Shown here in pieces: positions 1 to 4,320 of a stretch of 5,527 nucleotides of DNA. The position numbers were made by a program, and so were the translations under genes. This DNA is from Desulfobacteraceae bacterium (GTDB lineage: Bacteria > Desulfobacterota > Desulfobacteria > Desulfobacterales > Desulfosalsimonadaceae), in the NCBI GenBank assembly GCA_003551985.1, contig PUOB01000271.1, forward strand, positions 1-5,527, given 5' to 3'. The notes beneath the pieces were generated by a model, which was given only the letters and a program-made list of their open reading frames with translations, made no database searches and had not been told where the DNA came from. Within the stretch, counting starts at the first letter, position 1; each line of letters begins with the position of its first letter.

Positions 1-594
1 AACCCATTGAATGTATTCGGGGGTGTCAGGTTTGAATCCCAATATGCCGGCGTAATATGTGCCTGCCCCAAGGTAGTTGATGGCCAGGGTGTTGAAATTG
101 GTGGTCAGCATTTCAAAGCCTTCTTTTGAGCCTTGCAGAGGCGCCGCCTCAATGAACGTTTGCCTCATCCTCGTGAAAAGCGACTGAAGCCCCTGATATC
201 CTGGAATGATATCCTGCCCTTTGGCCTGAACCAGATTAAGCGCAATGATACGGAGCGGTTTGGGATATTTCAGGGCGAAATCCAGGAAACGATCCAGGTA
301 CAAGGAAAGGGCGGTTTCCGGGTCCAATCCTTCAAGGCCTTCAAACCATGAAATGTTTGCCTGGTAATAGACTTCGGTAACGGTTTCCAGAACTTCTTCA
401 AAAAGGGCCGCCTTGGTCGGGAAATAATAATTAATCAATGGGTGTTCGATTCCCGCGGTTTTGCCGATCATGCGAATGCTGGCGGAACCATACGGATAGT
501 CGGAAAACACTTTTATTGCCGCTTCGACAATGACTTCCCGGGTCTCTTTTTTTCGGCATTTCCCTGCCGGTTTTGCTTTTTCCGTGTTTTTCAT
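1..594 (-). CDS. TetR/AcrR-family transcriptional repressor, 3' end beyond window
   Basis: The complement of 594 to 1 is open for 198 codons with no stop, so the C-terminus lies outside the window; TetR proteins usually have about 190-230 residues, so little is probably missing. Residues 14-70 read as a TetR_N DNA-binding domain: a basic start (RKKETRE), helix EVIVEAAIKVF, then the helix-turn-helix SASIRMIGKTAGIEHPLINYYF and the typical FPTKAALFEEV. The rest is helical with aromatic and hydrophobic residues, as expected for a ligand-binding and dimerisation domain, but the ligand cannot be told. I chose the ATG at 592-594 (MKNTEK). An in-frame ATG at 619-621 would add MSPIIIIAA, an unlikely leader that overlaps a good promoter. 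Neither start has a clear Shine-Dalgarno. The gene is divergent from the operon at 745, and twin palindromes between them are the probable operators for both. Family call is firm; target and ligand are inferred or unknown. Confidence 0.93.
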   Translation of the reverse strand, partial: MKNTEKAKPAGKCRKKETREVIVEAAIKVFSDYPYGSASIRMIGKTAGIEHPLINYYFPTKAALFEEVLETVTEVYYQANISWFEGLEGLDPETALSLYLDRFLDFALKYPKPLRIIALNLVQAKGQDIIPGYQGLQSLFTRMRQTFIEAAPLQGSKEGFEMLTTNFNTLAINYLGAGTYYAGILGFKPDTPEYIQWV

Positions 595-601
595 AGCGGC
601 G

Positions 602-630
602 ATTATGATGATTGGGGACATGGCTGTCAA
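602..630 (-). promoter_or_regulatory. Candidate sigma70 promoter of the TetR gene
   Basis: On the minus strand a consensus -35 TTGACA (630-625) is followed after exactly 17 bases by CATAAT (607-602), 5 of 6 to the -10 consensus. Transcription would start about 7 bases on, at or next to the ATG at 594, giving a leaderless or nearly leaderless message, which fits the lack of a ribosome-binding site. Palindrome 636-653 lies five bases upstream of the -35. The alternative is a promoter inside that palindrome (TAAAAT as -10) with translation from the ATG at 621, but its -35 is poor. Confidence 0.55.
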
Positions 631-635
631 TAAAA

Positions 636-653
636 TTTTAACGATCGTTAAAA
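636..653. promoter_or_regulatory. TetR operator O1, perfect 18-bp palindrome
   Basis: TTTTAACGATCGTTAAAA is identical to its reverse complement over all 18 bases. It lies between the two divergent -35 elements, 5 bp from each (630 and 659). The identical sequence recurs at 688-705. Length, symmetry and position next to a divergent TetR gene are typical for a TetR-dimer binding site. That this particular protein binds it is inferred. Confidence 0.85.
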
Positions 654-658
654 ACAGC

Positions 659-687
659 TTGACACCGTATCTTCGGTTCATTAGTAT
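659..687 (+). promoter_or_regulatory. Candidate sigma70 promoter of the DUF169-DJ-1-MBL operon
   Basis: A consensus -35 TTGACA (659-664) is followed after 17 bases by TAGTAT (682-687), 4 of 6 to consensus. The start point would be near 694, inside operator O2 (688-705), so a repressor bound there should block initiation. The leader to the first start codon at 745 would be about 50 bases. The sequence match is direct; activity is inferred. Confidence 0.65.
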
Positions 688-705
688 TTTTAACGATCGT
701 TAAAA
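688..705. promoter_or_regulatory. TetR operator O2, second identical 18-bp palindrome
   Basis: This is the same perfect palindrome as at 636-653. It abuts the -10 (682-687) and covers the predicted start point of the rightward promoter, a classical repression position. The two centres (644.5 and 696.5) are 52 bp apart, about five turns of B-DNA, so bound dimers would sit on the same face of the helix. Confidence 0.87.
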
Positions 706-744
706 TTTCGGGCGCGCAATCACTATCCAGCAGGGGGGCATGCC

Positions 745-1590
745 ATGGATTTAGATGAATACAGGAAACTGGGAGAATCGCTTTATCACCGGCTGCACCT
801 TCCGACGTGGCCGGTTGGGATATCTTACATCAAAGCAACCGATGAGATACCGGAAAAGGCGATCCGCCCGTCGGCTATACAGCAGAAATGGAGCCTTTGC
901 CAGGCAGTCACCTATGCCCGTCGCCATGGCTGGCATGTGGCCATGACCGCGGATGACAATTTCTGCGTACCGGCATCCGCGTTTCATAAATGGGTTACAG
1001 TTTCGGATGCGGACCTGATTGAAAGCCAGGTTCGCCAGGGTTGGCATAAGAATCAAAACGCGGAGCAAAACCGGTTTGATTTTTTCAACAGCCTTTTTAC
1101 AGGTCCGGACGGGGATCAAATTCGAACGAAAATGCAGGAATATATCGGATTTGTCTGCTACCCGCTTCACCAGGCCATCCTGAAGCCGGATTCGGTTATG
1201 GTGTTCGGGGACGGCACGCACATCAATCATCTGATTCAGAGCCTGTGCTATGATTACACCCTTCCGGTCATGTCCGCATTTGAGGGCTTCGGGGAAACCT
1301 GTCTCAAGGGCGGCCTGATGCCGTTTCTCACGGGTCGTCCCCAGGTGGTTATTCCCGGGATGGGGGATCGGGCATTTGCCGGGATCACACCCGATGAGCT
1401 TGCCCTCGGCCTCCCGGCCTCCCTGTTGCCTGCACTGGTGGATAATCTGTTTAAATCCGGTGGAGACCTGAATATCGGTCAGCCGGTGAAAACCCTTCTC
1501 CCCATGGGGTTGGATGAATCCATTACGCCGGGATTTGCGTATTTGAAGGGCAAAATTGAAACCAATGCCCCGGGTGGGAAAACAAGATGA
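745..1590 (+). CDS. DUF169 family protein (COG2043-like), 281 aa
   Basis: This is a soluble protein with no signal peptide or membrane segment, and it spans essentially a whole DUF169 domain. Family-like features are the N-terminal LGESLYHRLHLPTWPVGISY, the cysteine segment SLCQAVTYARRHGW (Cys52), DDNFC (Cys74), a central YPLHQAILKPDSVMVFGD, and the C-terminal PGMGDRAFAGITPDELALGLP (about 204-224). Five cysteines (52, 74, 138, 168, 186) are present; in this uncharacterised family they might bind a metal or cluster, but no tight CxxC motif is seen. The biochemical role of DUF169 is not established, so none is assigned. The ATG at 745 has a strong AGGGGGG (732-738) six bases upstream; another ATG at 740 is out of frame. 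It is the first gene of the operon, about 40 bp after operator O2, and is followed after 45 bp by the DJ-1-like gene. Family call is confident, function unknown. Confidence 0.88.
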   Translation: MDLDEYRKLGESLYHRLHLPTWPVGISYIKATDEIPEKAIRPSAIQQKWSLCQAVTYARRHGWHVAMTADDNFCVPASAFHKWVTVSDADLIESQVRQGWHKNQNAEQNRFDFFNSLFTGPDGDQIRTKMQEYIGFVCYPLHQAILKPDSVMVFGDGTHINHLIQSLCYDYTLPVMSAFEGFGETCLKGGLMPFLTGRPQVVIPGMGDRAFAGITPDELALGLPASLLPALVDNLFKSGGDLNIGQPVKTLLPMGLDESITPGFAYLKGKIETNAPGGKTR

Positions 1591-1635
1591 TACCGCGCAC
1601 TTGCAAAAAATGCACAGAGCAGGAGGAAGGAAGAA

Positions 1636-2469
1636 ATGAATATCGTGCTGATCGCCATTGTTATTGCTGTCGCGATGGGATTGTTCGCGTGGCTCGGACT
1701 TCCGGCAATGTTACGGGCCCTGGGGTTTCATCCATCGTACCAGGGGGAGCAAACCCCCATCCCTGGGGGAAAGGCGCTTATTATCACCACCAGCCATGAC
1801 CGGCTCGGGGATAAGGGCTCAAAAAAAACCGGCGTTTTCGCCTCCGAGATGACCGCCCCTTATTATGTGTTCAAGGACGGGGGAATGGACGTCGACCTGG
1901 CCAGTATCAAGGGGGGGCAGATTCCCATCGAACCCATGTCGTTTAAGTGGTTTTTAAAATCAGAGCCGGACGATCGCTATCTCAAGGACACGGAATTTCA
2001 GGAAAAGGCCGCCCGATCCCTGCGCATCGATGACGTCGATGGGTCGGCCTATGATATTGTTTACATGGCCGGCGGTTGGGGGGCGGCATATGATTTGGGG
2101 AAATCCGAAGCGCTCGGGGAGAAAATCAGCCAGGCCCATGCCGCCGGAAAGGTGATCGGCGGGGTCTGCCACGGCCCGCTTGGCCTCCTATTGGCAAAGG
2201 ATGAAAAGGGCGACCCGCTGGTAAAGGGTCGTCGCATAACCGCGGTAACGGACAAGCAGGTAAAAGAACTGGGAATTACCATGACCCCCCAGCATCCGGA
2301 ACGGGAATTGCGCGCGGCAGGCGCGTTGTTTGAAAACAAGACAGCCTTTCGGGACCTGTTTGCCAACCATACCGTGGTGGACGGCCGCCTGGTGACCGGC
2401 CAGAACCAGAACGCCGGGGTATTCGTGGCCAACCAGATGATGCTTGCGGCCAGGGGGTACAAACAATGA
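1636..2469 (+). CDS. Membrane-anchored DJ-1/PfpI superfamily protein, Hsp31-like, 277 aa
   Basis: Residues 3-22 form one hydrophobic helix with no positive charge before it and Arg27 just after. This suggests a membrane anchor with the domain on the cytoplasmic side rather than a cleaved signal peptide (inferred). Residues 46-275 are a DJ-1/PfpI domain of the Hsp31 class. It has KKTGVFASE (Glu71 in the place of the conserved active-site Glu), DVDLASIKGGQIPIEPMS, GGVCHGP with nucleophile Cys178 and His179, and VDGRLVTGQNQNAG (248-261). Relatives act as glutathione-independent glyoxalases or holding chaperones, and protein deglycase activity has been claimed for some. Which applies here is unknown. 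The usual GGHG loop reads GGWG (146-149). The start has AGGAGG at 1621-1626, nine bases upstream. The stop overlaps the next start as ATGA, so it is probably co-translated with the membrane hydrolase. Confidence 0.9.
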   Translation: MNIVLIAIVIAVAMGLFAWLGLPAMLRALGFHPSYQGEQTPIPGGKALIITTSHDRLGDKGSKKTGVFASEMTAPYYVFKDGGMDVDLASIKGGQIPIEPMSFKWFLKSEPDDRYLKDTEFQEKAARSLRIDDVDGSAYDIVYMAGGWGAAYDLGKSEALGEKISQAHAAGKVIGGVCHGPLGLLLAKDEKGDPLVKGRRITAVTDKQVKELGITMTPQHPERELRAAGALFENKTAFRDLFANHTVVDGRLVTGQNQNAGVFVANQMMLAARGYKQ

Positions 2470-3959
2470 TCTTTCGAATCCTGGCTGGGCTGATCGGCCT
2501 TTTGTTTCTGAATATCGGTTTGGGATTCATGGCGTTTCCAGATATTCTGGCAACGGCGTTTTTTGTCCAGCCGGCACATGCCCAGGGTTTGAACGCAATT
2601 CGGGGTGATTTTGGCGGCCTTTTCCTGGGGATGAGCTTCTTCTGCTTCCTGGGGGCAGGAACCGGCCGTGCCCGCTGGCTTGTTGTTCCGAGCGTTTTTA
2701 TCGTCCTGATCATCGCGGGCCGCCTTATCAGCCTTGGCCTGGACGGTTATTCAGCGGCCGGTGCCCAGTCGATCCTGCTCGAGATCGGTATGGTTTTGGT
2801 TTTAATATCCGCGATCGCGGTGCTTACCAGAAATCCCGTTGCCGGCGAAAAGGATTTTGAAATATCGGAGGTGTTAAACGCCAGATCCCTGACCATTGTA
2901 GCCCTTGTCGCCCTGATCCTTGCCGGTTTGGTTTTTTCCCAGAAAAAAATCGGTTTGACCCTGGCGCGATTTATCGCAACTGATTTTATGACCTCAAACG
3001 TCATCAATGATCTGCCGGACGGGCTCCACGTCGCCCTGATCGGTTCCGGTGCCCCCTTGCCCGACCCCCGACGGGCATCCCCCTGCACGGCAGTAATCGC
3101 AGGCAAAAAACTCTACATCATCGACACGGGCCCCAGCAGCATGAGAAAGCTGGAACTCATGCGTTTTAAGCCCGAGGACATCCAGGCGGTGCTGCTCACC
3201 CATTTTCACTCCGATCACATCGGCGATTTGGGCGAGCTCATGCTCAAACGGTGGTCCGGCGGCGCCATGAAAACCCCTTTGGATGTTTTCGGCCCGACCG
3301 GCGTTGAAACGGTTGTGAGCGGGTTTAACACGGCCTATTCCCTTGACTCCCGGTACCGGGTACGCCACCACGGCCCTGAAACCGTCCCTCCCGGCGGCGC
3401 CGGCGGCGTGGCCAGACCTTTTCAATTCCCTCCCGGCACAGATGAATGGGTTATCATCGATGCGGACGGGGATGCCGGTGGGCTTATAATTACCGCCTTT
3501 ATCGTCGACCATGACCCGGTAGACCCCGCAGTAGGATATCGATTTGATTACAAGGGGCGATCCGTGGTCATCAGCGGCGACACTGTTGCGGTGCCGTCTC
3601 TTCTTAAACAGGCCCGTGGGGCAGACTTGCTGGTCATGGATGCGCTTCAACCGGCCATGGTCAGGGTGCTCAAGGATGTGGCACAAAAGAACGATCGTCC
3701 CCATATCGCAAATATTTTCGAGGATATACTGCGCTATCACGCTTCCCCGGAAGATGCGGCTGGAGTGGCCAGGGACGCCGGTGCAGGACATTTGCTCCTC
3801 ACTCACATCCTCCCGCCGCTTCCGGTTTCAAGCTTAAAGCCTGTGTTTTTAGGCGACGCCGGAAAAATTTTTTCCGGACCCATCACCATAGGGGAGGACG
3901 GCATGCTGTTTTCCCTGCCTGCCGGCAGCAACGACATTCGGAGAAGGTGGCTTCAATAA
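2466..3959 (+). CDS. DUF4345-like membrane domain fused to a metallo-beta-lactamase hydrolase, 497 aa
   Basis: The N-terminal 125 residues hold about four hydrophobic helices (near 4-22, 46-64, 70-90, 102-120) with the conserved look of DUF4345 (GLGFMAFPD, IRGDFGGLFLG, GRLISLGLDG). A fifth helix lies at about 142-158. Residues 186-490 are a complete metallo-beta-lactamase fold of the RNase Z/arylsulfatase-like hydrolase type: GSGAPLPDPRRASPCTAVIAG, THFHSDH (His246, His248, Asp250, His251), the HHG at 301-303, VDHDPVDPAVGYRF (His349), SGDT (Asp372), YHASPEDAA and LTH (His447). All usual di-metal ligands therefore appear present. Positive charges favour N-in with five helices, which would place the hydrolase in the periplasm, but this is uncertain. 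AGGGGG (2452-2457) precedes the ATG, which overlaps the upstream stop by four bases. It is the last gene of the operon. The substrate is unknown; a tRNA-processing RNase Z role is unlikely for a membrane-bound form. Confidence 0.88.
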   Translation: MIFRILAGLIGLLFLNIGLGFMAFPDILATAFFVQPAHAQGLNAIRGDFGGLFLGMSFFCFLGAGTGRARWLVVPSVFIVLIIAGRLISLGLDGYSAAGAQSILLEIGMVLVLISAIAVLTRNPVAGEKDFEISEVLNARSLTIVALVALILAGLVFSQKKIGLTLARFIATDFMTSNVINDLPDGLHVALIGSGAPLPDPRRASPCTAVIAGKKLYIIDTGPSSMRKLELMRFKPEDIQAVLLTHFHSDHIGDLGELMLKRWSGGAMKTPLDVFGPTGVETVVSGFNTAYSLDSRYRVRHHGPETVPPGGAGGVARPFQFPPGTDEWVIIDADGDAGGLIITAFIVDHDPVDPAVGYRFDYKGRSVVISGDTVAVPSLLKQARGADLLVMDALQPAMVRVLKDVAQKNDRPHIANIFEDILRYHASPEDAAGVARDAGAGHLLLTHILPPLPVSSLKPVFLGDAGKIFSGPITIGEDGMLFSLPAGSNDIRRRWLQ

Positions 3960-3964
3960 CGTAA

Positions 3965-4069
3965 CGCAACATTAATAACCCTTGGCCTGTTGTATTGCCT
4001 GGCGTCATATTGCTCATTGCAGCTTCGTTGATTTATATCTTTAGGCGCCGTGTGCCGGGGAACAAATAG
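3965..4069 (+). other. Start-less reading frame for one transmembrane helix, possible gene remnant or mini-protein
   Basis: Between the in-frame stops at 3962 and 4067 the translation contains NPWPVVLPGVILLIAASLI followed by YIFRRRVPGNK. This is a hydrophobic helix ending in three arginines, and it looks like a real membrane tail rather than random translation. There is no ATG; possible starts are ATT at 3971 or TTG at 3995, with no clear ribosome-binding site. It is in a different frame from the upstream hydrolase, and stops prevent a simple frameshift fusion. It could be the decayed 3' end of a deleted gene or chance. No family is recognised. Confidence 0.3.
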
Positions 4070-4105
4070 ACCCATTTAAAACTTGATAGTCTCGTAAAAA
4101 GTCGC

Positions 4106-4238
4106 TTTTGGACGGCAAAGTAAAAAGTTCAAGATCAAGGCTTGCGAAATTTCGAAGAATACAGCGTACTTAGCGTACGTGAAATTCTGAGAAGTTTCGC
4201 ATAACGCAGATATTGGACTTTTACGAAGCCGTCAAAAC
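4106..4238. repeat. MITE-like palindromic intergenic element, about 133 bp
   Basis: The left end 4106-4136 (TTTTGGACGGC, then GTAAAAAGTTC and AGATC) matches the reverse complement of 4209-4238 (TTTTGACGGC, then GTAAAAGTCC and ATATC) with a few mismatches and gaps. The symmetry continues inwards through TGCGAAA (4143-4149) and TTTCGCA (4195-4201). It ends in CGTAC (4165-4169) and GTACG (4175-4179) around a five-base loop. Both the outer and inner arms centre on base 4172, so the whole unit can fold into one long imperfect hairpin. It has no coding capacity. A further copy of the arm motif, TCGTAAAAAGTC, lies just outside at 4092-4103, so the true left edge may be further out. No clear target-site duplication is visible. 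It may be a non-autonomous transposon, and as RNA the hairpin could shield or end the upstream message. Confidence 0.72.
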
Positions 4239-4267
4239 TTGGCGCCCAGCCGGAAATAGGATAAATT
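4239..4267 (+). promoter_or_regulatory. Weak candidate promoter for the DUF362 gene
   Basis: TTGGCG (4239-4244, 4 of 6 to -35) and TAAATT (4262-4267, 4 of 6 to -10) are 17 bases apart, just after the right end of the palindromic element and 53 bases before the start codon. Such weak matches occur by chance. The nearby TCACGTGA (4271-4278) is a short palindrome that could be an operator or nothing. Confidence 0.22.
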
Positions 4268-4320
4268 CTTTCACGTGACGGGTGAATACCGCTACCCAAT
4301 TACCATGCAGGAGTGGCGCC

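Noticed and set aside
442..633. Plus-strand frame of 63 codons (and another at 133-351) in the left part
   Set aside because: Both are shadows of the minus-strand TetR gene, whose helix-turn-helix domain is clear in the complement.
1587..1799. Small frame starting in the stop of the DUF169 gene (MIPRTCKKC start, 70 codons)
   Set aside because: ATGA overlap and a CxxC looked tempting, but it has no good ribosome-binding site, its second half lies out of frame inside the DJ-1-like gene, and the AGGAGG at 1621-1626 clearly serves the ATG at 1636.
2061..2579. Antisense open frame of 172 codons across the end of the DJ-1-like gene
   Set aside because: It overlaps two well-supported genes on the other strand and its translation is low-complexity basic and proline-rich with no recognisable domain.
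3349..3360. Short palindrome CCCGGTACCGGG in the hydrolase gene
   Set aside because: It is a single copy in coding sequence with no regulatory context, and chance is sufficient at this GC content.
3690..3699. AACGATCGTC inside the hydrolase gene, resembling the operator core
   Set aside because: It matches nine of ten core bases but lacks the TTTT/AAAA flanks and sits within coding sequence, so it is probably chance.
2994..3806. Long antisense open frame (270 codons) opposite the metallohydrolase domain
   Set aside because: The sense strand encodes a complete recognisable enzyme with all its motifs. The antisense translation resembles no family, and such frames are common opposite genes with this codon use.
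3859..3877. Perfect inverted repeat CCGG-AAAAA-T-TTTTT-CCGG near the end of the hydrolase gene, terminator-like
   Set aside because: It is inside the coding region upstream of the conserved GPITIGEDG and LPAGS tail and is explained by the codons for AGKIFSG. The A/T centre leaves no proper loop and U-tract.
2466..3959. Naming the hydrolase as RNase Z or glyoxalase II
   Set aside because: The HxHxDH motif is shared by many MBL families. The membrane domain argues against tRNA processing, and the sequence pattern is not that of glyoxalase II, so only the fold-level name is justified.
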